Both the position numbers and the translations under genes were made by a program. A stretch of DNA of 20,792 nucleotides, taken from NCBI GenBank assembly GCA_009731375.1, contig BJOX01000045.1, positions 537,831-558,622 on the forward strand, written 5' to 3'. This DNA is from Paulinella micropora. Taxonomy: Eukaryota > Cercozoa > Imbricatea > Euglyphida. A model generated the notes under the pieces. It ran no database searches. It worked only from the letters and a program-made list of their open reading frames with translations, and was not told the DNA's origin. Below, piece after piece: positions 9,014 through 17,289 of this stretch. How positions within the stretch are numbered: the first letter of the stretch is position 1; every line of letters begins with the position of its first letter.

Positions 9014-9219
9014 AAGTTCCTATTTCTTAAGCACAACGAACAATGACTTCAAGCGCTTCGATCTCAGTCAATATTTGCATCTACAACCTGTGTTATGGCT
9101 CATTAGAAAGCTCTTGATGAGAGCTTTCAAATGAGCTATTACACAAGCCACACAAATCAGAACCGGCGAGAACGAATCGTTTGAAGTTATTGCTCGTTGT
9201 GCTTCAGGACAAGGAACTG
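9014..9219. mobile_element. Fold-back element with 42-bp TIRs
   Basis: 9014-9055 and 9178-9219 are inverted repeats, ungapped, 34 of 42 positions matching (shared core AAGCACAACGA). Inside, 9098-9136 is a second hairpin: 16 of 17 pairs (GCTCATT-A-GAAAGCTCT) around a 5-nt loop. Diverged pieces of the same element lie at about 13060-13112, 13320-13420 and 13610-13700, where it is split by other insertions. No coding capacity; non-autonomous by structure. Confidence 0.75.
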
Positions 9220-9227
9220 CTCATGGT

Positions 9228-9327
9228 TCATGACTGTGGGGGAAAATCACCCAGGTTGGAATTCATCCTTCTCCATCGATATTAGAGACACGAAAATTCG
9301 CAGGGACGTGGTTCGAAATATATATAT

Positions 9328-9363
<36 letters not shown>

Positions 9364-9404
9364 CCACGATTGATAGTGAAGGATGAGAACCAAGTTGGGT
9401 GATT
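9228..9404. mobile_element. MITE-like element with (AT)n centre
   Basis: Arms 9245-9280 (AATCACCCAGGTTGGAATTC...) and 9367-9404 are imperfect inverted repeats. They also resemble the arms of the element at 13113-13314 (CTGTGG start, CATCCTTCTCCATC). The interior is partly (AT)n (9317-9362). A further right-arm-like stretch (GATTGATGGAGAAGGATGAG) follows at 9451-9470 after a second (AT)n, so the region holds more than one copy or a partial duplication. Confidence 0.6.
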
Positions 9405-9666
9405 GATAGAATATATTATATATATATATATATATATATACATATATTTATGATTGATGGAGAAGGATGAGGTCAAACATGGGCAGTTTTAGTCTATTGA
9501 AAGTAATCAGCAGCCAGATTTGAGAGATTAAGTGCACATACAACAGGGATCGCAGAGTGAGAGGCAGCTTAACCCCAGTAATTTTGTAAGAAAAAGCTAA
9601 CCCCTCGCTTGGCTTGATGATGATTGCCTGGGGCACCGCCACACGAGTTCTAACTATCGCTATTCA
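9405..9666. other. (AT)n, extra MITE arm and unassigned sequence
   Basis: (TA)n at about 9411-9442, an orphan arm at 9451-9490, then about 170 bp of complex sequence without recognisable features or convincing open frame. Confidence 0.5.
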
Positions 9667-9724
9667 CGTTGTAAAATCACCCAACTTTGAAATTCATGTT
9701 TCGCAGTCAATATTGGAGATTCGA

Positions 9725-9872
9725 AATAGTATATTATGCGGCTAGCCACAAATTTGGCGTGTTTTGCGGGCGAGCCGGGCCGGCGAGCCCGCAAAACACG
9801 TCAAATTTGGCGCGCCGCATATGTAGTTTTATCGGTAACCTAACCACATTTTGCGGAGGTGGCCGATAAATG
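9725..9872 (+). mobile_element. Palindromic fold-back element, copy 2
   Basis: A 148-bp inverted counterpart of 8689-8842. The palindrome spans 9737-9819 (83 bp): TGCGGC, then GCC-CAAATTTG, CGTGTTTTGCGGGC and a centre of GAGCCGGGCCGGCGAGCC type, then the mirror image. The flank CCTAACCACATTTTGCGGAGGTGG and terminal CGATAAATG match copy 1 inverted. Copy 2 is more symmetric than copy 1. Confidence 0.75.
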
Positions 9873-9940
9873 AGCATATTGTTCGTAAGCTCTTGTCCTG
9901 AGCTTTCACATGATGGTGTTAGTGTTTACATATCGCCACG

Positions 9941-10092
9941 CACATAAAAGCATTCACCGCCAATTACCTAGGTAATTACCCTTGATGTGGTTAGCTTCCC
10001 GGGGAAATTCCCATAATTTCGAAATTTCCCCGGGAAGCTAACCACAACAAGGGTAATTACCTAGGTAATTGGCAGTGAATGCTTTTATGTGA
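9941..10092. mobile_element. 152-bp hairpin element with 69-bp arms
   Basis: 9941-10009 and 10024-10092 are inverted repeats with only two mismatches in 69 bp, separated by 14 bases. Each arm contains a smaller perfect palindrome (AATTACCTAGGTAATT) and CTTCCCGGGG; ends are CACATAAAAGC/GCTTTTATGTG. ACG precedes the left end and follows the right end, a possible 3-bp target duplication. It interrupts the composite element 9667-10150. Whole-element palindromes of this kind are usually fold-back transposon derivatives; the superfamily cannot be told from this. Confidence 0.75.
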
Positions 10093-10150
10093 CGATGGAC
10101 GGAGAAGGGTGATATCAAAGTGGGATAGTTTGCGACTTGACTGTCTGCAA

Positions 10151-10277
10151 GAAATTGGAACTTGGTGGTTGGTGGTGGGGGGTTGGCTGTTAGTGAATGC
10201 GTGCGACGACTTGTATTTGATGTGATGAATTGTTATTTGTTAGCAAGCAGTGTTACTGTTGCGAGTTATTTTTGTTC

Positions 10278-10280
<3 letters not shown>
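10151..10280. other. Unassigned sequence
   Basis: A G-rich patch (GGTGGTTGGTGGTGGGGGGTTGG region, 10163-10186) followed by ordinary sequence. No feature recognised. Confidence 0.4.
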
Positions 10281-10374
<94 letters not shown>

Positions 10375-10402
10375 GGACACACACACACACACACAAACAC
10401 AA
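10281..10402. repeat. (TC)n then (AC)n dinucleotide SSR
   Basis: (TC)n from about 10281 to 10352 with one TTC break, then (AC)n 10353-10401 with a GGAC interruption. Confidence 0.95.
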
Positions 10403-10441
10403 TATGGTAGAGTTGAGTCACTCCCTCTCCTCCGTTTTTTC

Positions 10442-10509
10442 TTGTCGGGCTGTCTTGACACCACTGGCCGCGACACAGTTTGATTTACTAGTCACACTAA
10501 GTACAGATT
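10442..10509 (+). repeat. Diverged dispersed repeat, copy 1
   Basis: TTGTCGGGCTGTCTTGACAC...TTTGAT-TACTA...ACAGATT aligns with 10599-10674 over its whole length with substitutions and small indels. No coding frame. Identity unknown. Confidence 0.65.
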
Positions 10510-10598
10510 AAAGTGTGAGTGCGAGTAGGAAAATGCTGAACTGAACGGATATGAATTTTGCTTCCCACTCAGCCCTATGAGTGCTTGCGTAAAATGAA

Positions 10599-10694
10599 TT
10601 GTCGGCCTGTCTTGACACGTCTGCCTACGACATATCGTTTGATATACTAAGCTTAGTCGTGTTAAGAACAGATTTTTTTTTTTTTTTTTTTTTT
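10599..10694 (+). repeat. Diverged dispersed repeat, copy 2, with T22 tail
   Basis: TTGTCGGCCTGTCTTGACAC...TTTGATATACTA...ACAGATT, followed directly by T22 (10673-10694). The homopolymer tail is compatible with a short retroposed element, but with only two copies and no promoter motif this is weak. Confidence 0.55.
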
Positions 10695-10782
10695 CCATTG
10701 TGTATTAAGTTTGAAAAGTGATTGCATTAAAATAGTATATACTGTGGCAAGCCTGGAATTGTCGTATTTTTGTCGAGCGATG

Positions 10783-10947
<165 letters not shown>

Positions 10948-10956
10948 CCGCCAAAT

Positions 10957-11007
10957 GTTCTTGGCCGAGCCGGGTCCCTTCTGAAGGGACCCGGCGAGTC
11001 CAAGAAC
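10957..11007. repeat. 51-bp palindrome with perfect 13-bp core arms
   Basis: GCCGGGTCCCTTC (10969-10981), one T, and its exact complement (10983-10995). Outer arms GTTCTTGG (10957-10964) and CCAAGAAC (11000-11007) are also exact, with a 4-bp unpaired symmetric step between. The GAGCCGGG and GGCGAG motifs recall the centre of the palindromes at 8743 and 9737, so it may be a relative. Confidence 0.85.
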
Positions 11008-11056
11008 GCGGTTTGCGAGACAAAAAGCGACAATTGGCGAGCCGCAGTCGTCACTT

Positions 11057-11099
11057 TGTGCGGTCAGGCCAAAAATGCTCTTCGAAATTTGACCGCACA
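11057..11099. repeat. Inverted repeat TGTGCGGTCA/TGACCGCACA
   Basis: Perfect 10-bp arms (11057-11066, 11090-11099) with a 23-bp spacer. It may be the end of a fold-back element or a chance stem. No flanking duplication seen. Confidence 0.6.
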
Positions 11100-11401
11100 T
11101 TACGGTTTGTTGTCTTAAAAAAGTGAGGGCGCAAGAAAATATTTTCAATCAGACCGTTTCTCACTGACCAAAAAAGTGAGGTCGAAATTAGCACTAAAAT
11201 TTTTTTGTGGCCCAAAAAAATCTGTTAGGTCAACTTCGGTAAATTTTGAGTCAATTTCACTTATCTAAAATTTAATTTTCCAGGCCGCCTAATAAAAAAT
11301 ATTTATTTTTGGAACACAAAATTTTCACTTTTTGAGTTGATATGGCCGAAACGACATCCATTAAATGTGGTCAAATTTCGGAAATATTTTTGGCTGACGC
11401 A
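11100..11401. other. AT-rich unassigned sequence
   Basis: AT-rich, with several AAAAAA and TTTTTT tracts and repeated short words such as AAAAAAGTGAGG (11117 and 11173). No open frame or known element recognised. Confidence 0.5.
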
Positions 11402-11447
<46 letters not shown>

Positions 11448-11457
11448 NNNNNNNNNN
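11402..11457. other. A46 homopolymer and assembly gap
   Basis: About 46 A residues (11402-11447) run into ten N (11448-11457), with AAAAA on the far side. Either a poly(A) tail of a retroposed copy or a slippage-prone tract; the preceding sequence has no recognisable retroelement. Confidence 0.85.
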
Positions 11458-12460
11458 AAAAATTAAACTCAGACACTGTCAATGTGGGTACCGCCGGTAG
11501 GCATATGCTGAACGGCGGATACTAATACATGAATATCATCATCGGATGCATAAGTTGATTCTAAGTTACAATGTTAATATTAATATATTAATACTGATTA
11601 ATATATTGTAAGAGCAGAGGATTGGCTTATTAATACTAGCGGAGCACGGTGGATTGAATTGGTTGTCAGTAGCATTAAAGAAATAATAATATCATTGCGG
11701 AACTAACAACGTATTAATATTGCAGTAACAAAAATTAGTATTAATATAACAGGCTGTGACTTATTTCCACCCTATCAATATTTTGTCGCCGCAAGTGCAC
11801 AGGCTGGGAAATTCAAGTGTCCCGCCGGTTTTCAAGTACGGGCCGGTTGAAAACAATTTCCTTTTTTACCCATATCAACTTGTAATTTTTCTCATAATGT
11901 GACCGTACTACTAACGCTTCCATTTTAATGCAACCACATCATATGATCCGTGCCCATACAATCTTGAACCAACGGTGCTTAACTTGAACTAGCCAGTGAC
12001 TTGAAGTTATTCTACTAGCACCAGACTTCCGTACCATAACCGTGCCTTCGTCGTGAGCATAGCTCACAACTTGAGCCCTGGAGAGCAAACACACACCCTG
12101 CCCTTTACCCAGCCCTAAACCTGTTAGTTAAATTTGAACTTGTACTACTACTGACCTAACCTTTACAAAGGAGTGAGCACGGTCACTCGTGGTCTGGTAA
12201 ACCCCTGCATTGTTATTAAATGACTATTCTTGAAAAGAAGAGGCATCAATAATCATATTCTTTTAGACCAGAACCGGCAACTTGAAAAGAGGTGTCACAA
12301 GTTACAATAATACGATATTTAATAACGGATAACTGTCCTAACGATATGAAGACTGAGGAATACCTAAAGTTCAAGTAGGGACTCCGTAATCTCCAGACCA
12401 AGGATAACAGACAGACCGGAACGGTAAGTATTGCCATTATATACCGGGTGGGCTGGCATA
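11458..12460. other. One kb of complex sequence without recognisable genes
   Basis: AT-rich, with a TTAATATTAATATATTAATA cluster (11574-11607). Small hairpins are present: CCGCCG/CGGCGG (11491/11513) around GCATATGC, GTTTTCAA/TTGAAAAC (11828/11847), and GTGAGC-ATA-GCTCAC near 12052. Open frames are short; the 79-residue one on the minus strand near 12246-12485 shows no family features. This stretch could hide an old element or non-coding DNA. Confidence 0.5.
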
Positions 12461-12645
12461 GAGGGCATTCAAGTGTCAAAGTCAACCATCAACCCACAAT
12501 TCAAGTCAGTTCAGTTTGACAGTTATATCCGTCCGCAAAATCAGCACACTTTTTTTGCGAAACGTAGGCTGTTTCCGCTAAGCTTAATTTGAATTCTGGT
12601 TGTTACTTTAAACCTGATGGTCGACTTCGACACTTGAATGTCCTC
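12461..12645. mobile_element. MITE-like element A
   Basis: TIRs GAGGGCATTCAAGTGTCAAA... (from 12461) and the complement ending at 12645 (GACACTTGAATGTCCTC). The interior has ATATCCGTCCGCAAAATCAG, reverse complement of the same words in elements B and D (GCGGACGGATA). 185 bp, no coding capacity. It lies 10 bp from element B. Confidence 0.7.
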
Positions 12646-12655
12646 GGCTGTATTA

Positions 12656-12893
12656 CTGCGGACATTCAGATGGCAAAGTCAACCATAGAGTTTGAATTCA
12701 TCTTAGAATTTTGGATTACTAGTGTTCAGAATTCAAATTAGTTCATTTTAACGGAACATTTCGCCAAAAATTTAACTGATTTTGCGGACGGATAGAGCCG
12801 TTAAATCACACTAATTTGAATTCTGAACACTAATCCAAAATCTAAACACTAATTCAATTTCTATAATTGACTTTGCCATCTGAACGCCCGCAG
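12656..12893. mobile_element. MITE-like element B, about 95-bp arms
   Basis: Starts CTGCGGACATTCAGATGGCA and ends with the matching complement (TGCCATCTGAACGCCCGCAG). The arms stay alignable for about 95 bp, down to TTTTAACGG/CCGTTAAA, leaving a centre with ACATTTCGCCAAAAATT and TGCGGACGGATAGAGCCG. Flanking 8-mers CTGTATTA and CAATATTA match at six positions, compatible with a decayed 8-bp target duplication. Non-coding. Confidence 0.75.
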
Positions 12894-13055
12894 CAATATT
12901 ACTGACGACCTTCAGGTTGTAACATCAAAAAAGTCAAAAACAACAACAATAACAACAACAACAAAACATGGGACAACAACAAAAATAATTGGTGGAGGAT
13001 GAGGGTGAAGGGCTGAGGCGAGACGGTGCCTGTTAAATAACGAGGAGAAGCTCGT
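12894..13055. other. (AAC)n tract and unassigned sequence
   Basis: AACAACAA-type repeats at 12940-12982, then GGTGGAGGATGAGGGTGAAGG, which resembles the arm of the CTGTGG family. No gene. Confidence 0.5.
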
Positions 13056-13112
13056 ATTCCTTTTGCTACATTTAGCAATAACTCCAAGCGCTTCGAGCTC
13101 AGTCTATTATTG

Positions 13113-13314
13113 CTGTGGACATTCAAGTGGCAAAACATTCAAACTTTGACATCATCTTTCTCAATCAATATTTGAGATACGGAAATGCAGCGCACACCGT
13201 TGGAAAGCTCTTGTCCTTAGCTTTCCGATGCTGGCTTCAGATTTGTCGTATCGCTTAGATTGATGGAGAACGATGAGATCAAAGTTGGATAGTTTGCCAC
13301 TTGAATGTCCACAG
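13113..13314. mobile_element. MITE-like element C, 22-bp perfect TIRs
   Basis: TIRs start CTGTGGACATTCAAGTGGCA and are exact for 22 bp; they continue imperfectly to about 57 bp (CTTTGA, CATC, TTCTC, ATCAAT). Centre GGAAAGCT/AGCTTTCC hairpin at 13202/13219. Flanking 8-mers TATTATTG and TAATATTG match at seven of eight positions, suggesting an 8-bp target duplication as made by hAT-type transposases (known for that superfamily; assignment here is inference). 202 bp, non-coding. Confidence 0.78.
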
Positions 13315-13420
13315 TAATATTGCGTCCAGAACCTATGTCCTAGCTTATTAGAAAGCCCTTGAACAAGAGCTTTGCAAGCGAGCTTCTACACAAGGCAGCG
13401 ACAATCAAAGACATACCGCC

Positions 13421-13609
13421 GAGGACATTCAAGTGTCAACATCGACCATCCGATTGAAATCAACAACCAGAATTTAAATTAGTGGAATTTAACGGTAACA
13501 TTTCGCAAAAATTGTGCTGATGCGGACGGATATAGCCGTTGCATTGAACTAATCTGAATTATGGTTGTTATTTTGAAGCTAATGGTTGACTTTGACAGTT
13601 CAATGGCCT
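13421..13609. mobile_element. MITE-like element D
   Basis: TIRs GAGGACATTCAAGTGTCAAC... and ...TTGACAGTTCAATGGCCT. The interior ACATTTCGCAAAAATTGTGC and GCGGACGGATATAGCCGTT match elements A (inverted) and B. 189 bp, more diverged at the right end. Confidence 0.7.
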
Positions 13610-13651
13610 GGATTGTAAAGGAAAAGACGCGGCGGCTTAAAGTCCTTTCTC

Positions 13652-14044
13652 GTTGTACTTAAAGAACAAGATACTTCTCAGTTATGTAACGTGTCAAAAA
13701 GCACCATCTGCAACCGCAGAGGAAGTGGACACTCGAAAACGCAAACCGAGTCGATGCCTGGTCGCCTAGGGCACGGGACCGAGAGGGAGAGGGCGAGGGA
13801 GGGGGCGAGGGAGAGGGAGAGGGAAAGGGAGAGGGAGAGGGAGAGGGGGAGGGAGAGGAAAAGGGAGAGGGAGAGGAAGAGGGAAAGGGAGAGGGAGAGG
13901 GAGGCTATCTTCAGGGAGGGTCCCGCACCCTTTCACCGGAGTAAGCTTATCCCAATGACCCTCGGGGTTCCTCCCACAGGCAAAGACAAGTTGTACTTCA
14001 AGAACAAGATATACTTCTCAGTTTATGTAAAGGTGTCCAATTGC
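13652..14044. repeat. Direct repeats flanking a purine-rich tract
   Basis: GTTGTACTTAAAGAACAAGA-TACTTCTCAGTTATGTAA (13652-13703) recurs as GTTGTACTTCAAGAACAAGA-TATACTTCTCAGTTTATGTAA (13990-14044). Between them lies a GAGAGG/GAGGGA purine tract (about 13778-13905) and about 150 bp of complex sequence. The unit resembles the right arm of the 9014-9219 element, so this is probably a duplicated arm. Confidence 0.65.
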
Positions 14045-14085
14045 GTCTTTCTCAAAGCGCAGACATTCTGATGCCACCGTCCTGT

Positions 14086-14190
14086 ATTAATGTGTATGTA
14101 TGTATGTATGTATGCATGTATGTATGTATGTATGCATGTATGTATGTATGTATGCATGTATGTATGTATGTATGTATGTATGTATGATAT
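14086..14190. repeat. (ATGT)n SSR
   Basis: TATG units with regular GCATG interruptions every fourth to sixth unit in the first half, then pure. Confidence 0.95.
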
Positions 14191-14236
14191 ATGTCAGCAA
14201 CAATGACAACAAGGTACCATGATAGGTGAATTAAAA

Positions 14237-14430
14237 GATAGATAGATAGTTGGGTGCATGGATGGATGGATGGATGGATGGATATACGGATGGATAGATA
14301 GATAGATAGATAGATTGATAGATAGATAGCAACAACATTATCGATGACAATATAAGCCTAAATAGAAACGACACCGCCAACACCTCTATCATCAGCGACA
14401 ACAACAACAACAGCGACAACAACAACAGCG

Positions 14431-14476
<46 letters not shown>

Positions 14477-14517
14477 CCACACGGGAAGAAGGTCGAGCCA
14501 GAGAGAGGTAGAGGTAG

Positions 14518-14595
<78 letters not shown>

Positions 14596-14602
14596 TAACC
14601 AG
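14237..14602. repeat. (GATA)n, (GGAT)n, (AAC)n and (GA)n compound SSR
   Basis: GATA and GGAT units to about 14330, about 65 bp of complex sequence, AACAACAGCG units to 14476, then GAGGTAGAGG and (GA)n 14520-14595. The Leu-rich frame on the opposite strand is spurious. Confidence 0.9.
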
Positions 14603-14848
14603 TCTTATCGTCTCAGCGTTAAAGTATTTATTTTGAATCAGCTCAACTGTGCAAAGTACACATTCACGCATATGTAAAAAGATGGATAGATAGATAGATA
14701 GATAGATAGATATGCAAAGTATTTCTTTTGAATCAGCTCAACTGCGCAAAGCACACATTCACGCATATGTAGGTAGATAGATGGATAGATAGACAGATAG
14801 ACAGATAGATAGATAGATAGATAGATAGATATATAGATAGATAGATAG

Positions 14849-14910
14849 ATATGCGTTAATGTATTTCTTTTGAATCAGCTCAACTGCGCAAAGCACACAT
14901 TAACGCATAT
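14849..14910. mobile_element. Best-preserved 62-bp unit: mini fold-back with 13-bp TIRs
   Basis: ATATGCGTTAATG (14849-14861) and CATTAACGCATAT (14898-14910) are exact inverted repeats enclosing 36 bp. Other copies have partly lost this symmetry. It may be a very small MITE that landed in a GATA array and was then multiplied with it, or simply a palindromic satellite unit. Confidence 0.6.
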
Positions 14911-14929
14911 GTGGGTAGATGGATGGATG

Positions 14930-14984
<55 letters not shown>

Positions 14985-15142
14985 TAGATAGATAGATAGA
15001 TAGATAGATAGATACATTGATAGATACATAGATAGATATATAGGTAGATAGATAGGTAGATAGATAGATAGATATATAGATAGATAGAGAGGTATAGATA
15101 GATTAGATAGATAGATAGATAGGTAGATAGATATATAGATAT

Positions 15143-15182
<40 letters not shown>

Positions 15183-15234
15183 GTAGGTAGGTAGGTAGGT
15201 AGGTAGATAGATAGATAGATAGGTATAGATAGAT

Positions 15235-15268
<34 letters not shown>

Positions 15269-15330
15269 CATAGATAGATAGATATATAGATAGATAGATA
15301 GATAGGTAGGTAGGTAGGTAGGTAGGTAGG

Positions 15331-15399
<69 letters not shown>

Positions 15400-15499
15400 T
15401 TAGATGCGTTAAAGTATTTATTTTGAATCAGCTCAACTGCGCAAAGCACACATTAAAGCATATGTAGGTACGTAGGTAGGCAGGTAGGTAGATAGATAA

Positions 15500-15537
<38 letters not shown>

Positions 15538-15689
15538 GGATATGCGTTACATAGATAGATAGATCGATAGATAGATAGATGCGTTAGATAGATAGATAGA
15601 TAGATAGATAGATCGATAGATAGATAGATTAGATAGATTAGATAGATAGATAGATAGATAGCTAGCTAGATAGCTAGATAGATAGATAG

Positions 15690-16157
15690 ATGAGATATCG
15701 ACTAATGTCAGAAAAAAGGAGCTTCTGATTTCGTCAACCAAGGAAGTCTGTGGGTAGAGTTTAACCCGATGCCCAGCTAAGCCGTGATGTTTGCACGGAA
15801 GGGACTGATACAGGCGATACCAAAGCTCCCTAGTACCAGGCGGGGCCAGGGCTCGTTCCATAAGCGCCCCTTGCAGAACGAGCTCCCATAAGCGCCCCTT
15901 GCAGAACGAGGTCCCACCTCCATTACAGAGGACCCAGTAAGCAGATGGAGTTTCGAGACTGTTCGACAGTCTAGTATAAACCGACAGAGCACTGTGGGTT
16001 TATTCCGGGCTCAACAAGCGAGAAAGGGCACCCTGAGGGAACAGGATTGTGCTTCCCGTCGCTATTTCGGCAAGTGACTTATAGGCGTATGGCTAGGCAC
16101 ACATAAGGCACCCCACCACGGGCCCAGCACACCCACACCATCCCCTAATTCTCTGTC

Positions 16158-16158
<1 letters not shown>
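15690..16158 (-). mobile_element. Cassette copy 1: 5'-truncated retroposon-like, 3' end left
   Basis: About 469 bp of complex sequence between GATA arrays. Its left end (GATGAGATATCGACTAATGT) is shared with three other copies; its right end stops after AATTCTCTGTC. Read on the minus strand it ends ...CTCCTTTTTTCTGACATTAG and then (TATC)n. A 24-bp word (CATAAGCGCCCCTTGCAGAA + CGAG) is duplicated at 15859 and 15887, a 28-bp tandem repeat unique to this copy. Minus-strand frames of 70-100 residues show no known domain. The family is not recognised; the layout is that of a SINE or LINE 3' end. Confidence 0.7.
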
Positions 16159-16210
<52 letters not shown>

Positions 16211-16284
16211 TGCATTAACGTATTTATTTTGAACCAACTGCGCAAATCACACATTCACGCATATGTAGGTAGATGGATAGATAT

Positions 16285-16340
<56 letters not shown>

Positions 16341-16369
16341 GTAGGTAGGTAGGTAGGTAGGTAGGTAGG

Positions 16370-16431
<62 letters not shown>

Positions 16432-16496
16432 TGCGTTAAAGTATTTCTTTCGAATCAGCTCCACTGCGTACAGCACACATTCACACATATGTAGAT

Positions 16497-16531
<35 letters not shown>

Positions 16532-16571
16532 TAGGTAGGTAGGTAGGTAGATAGGTAGGTAGGTAGGTAGG

Positions 16572-16630
<59 letters not shown>

Positions 16631-16635
16631 GTAAA
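16159..16635. repeat. (GATA)n/(GTAG)n SSR
   Basis: GATA arrays with GTAG islands (16339-16370, 16530-16572) surrounding the 62-bp units at 16209 and 16429. Confidence 0.93.
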
Positions 16636-16754
16636 TATGCGTTAAAGTATCTATTTTGAATCAGCTGCACCGCACATTCACGCATGCATAGATAGACATA
16701 GATAGACTAAGTAAGTATGCTACACTTCGCATACATAGATACAGATAAAGATAT

Positions 16755-17230
<476 letters not shown>

Positions 17231-17289
17231 TATCACATATAGATAGATAGATAGAGATAGATGCACAGGTGAATGTATAGATGCACAAT

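Larger units (their letters stand above)
9667..10150. mobile_element. Composite MITE-like element carrying two insertions
   Basis: The left part (9668-9727, ATCACCCAACTTTG... CAGTCAATATTGGAGATTCG) and right part (10093-10150, GATGGACGGAGAAGGGTGAT... GTTTGCGACTTGACTGT) correspond to the two arms of the element at 13113-13314. The piece 9880-9940 (TAAGCTCTTGTCCTGAGCTTTC...) corresponds to its middle (AAAGCTCTTGTCCTTAGCTTTCC at 13203-13226). The two blocks absent from 13113-13314 are exactly the palindromic elements 9725-9872 and 9941-10092. I infer an old element twice interrupted by younger fold-back elements. Confidence 0.65.
13056..13700. mobile_element. Fragmented copy of the 9014-9219 element split by elements C and D
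   Basis: Three blocks line up in order with 9014-9219: 13072-13112 (CAATAACTCCAAGCGCTTCG...AGTCTATTATT), 13322-13420 (AACCTATGTCCTAGCTTATTAGAAAGC... CTTCTACACAAG) and 13634-13680 (GGCTTAAAGTCC...CTCGTTGTACTT). What separates the blocks is element C and element D. The order and orientation agree with the intact copy, so the intervening elements are insertions. Confidence 0.65.
14616..16688. repeat. Seven copies of a 62-bp unit interspersed in GATA/GTAG SSR
   Basis: Unit: ATATGCGTTAAAGTATTTMT-TTTGAATCAGCTCAACTGCG-CAAAGCACACATTMACGCAT. Copies at 14616-14675, 14711-14770, 14849-14912, 15403-15466, 16209-16266, 16429-16492 and 16636-16688. Two remnants of about 10 bp (ATGCGTTA) sit at 15541 and 15580. 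Almost every copy is followed by GTAGGTAG or GATAG. The array between 14912 and 15403 and between 16266 and 16636 is pure GATA/GTAG. One cassette copy (15690-16158) lies inside the series. Confidence 0.88.

Noticed and set aside
11402-11447. Poly(A) as proof of a retroposed mRNA
   Set aside because: No coding or LINE-like sequence precedes it, no AATAAA lies close upstream of the run, and the run ends in an assembly gap.
12105-12120. CCCTAAACC as a telomeric repeat
   Set aside because: A single occurrence, not in tandem.
12246-12485. 79-codon minus-strand open frame with hydrophobic stretches
   Set aside because: No recognisable motif, and it runs into the TIR of element A. Length is within chance expectation for this composition.
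13691-14071. 126-codon plus-strand open frame
   Set aside because: More than a third of it is the Arg/Glu translation of the GAGAGG tract, and its ends lie in the duplicated arms of a fold-back repeat.
15715-15850. tRNA-derived SINE promoter in the cassette (minus strand: TTAGCTGGGCATCGGG about 43 bases before GGTTGACGAAATC, then TTTTTT)
   Set aside because: The spacing resembles Pol III A and B boxes, but the B-box match is poor (lacks GGTTCGANNCC) and no cloverleaf can be drawn because the T-stem does not pair. Left as an unproven idea.
15780-15850. Faint resemblance of the cassette minus strand to the 3' part of 5S rRNA (CCTGGTACTAGGGAG...)
   Set aside because: Only a few short words agree and the order of the remaining 5S elements is missing.
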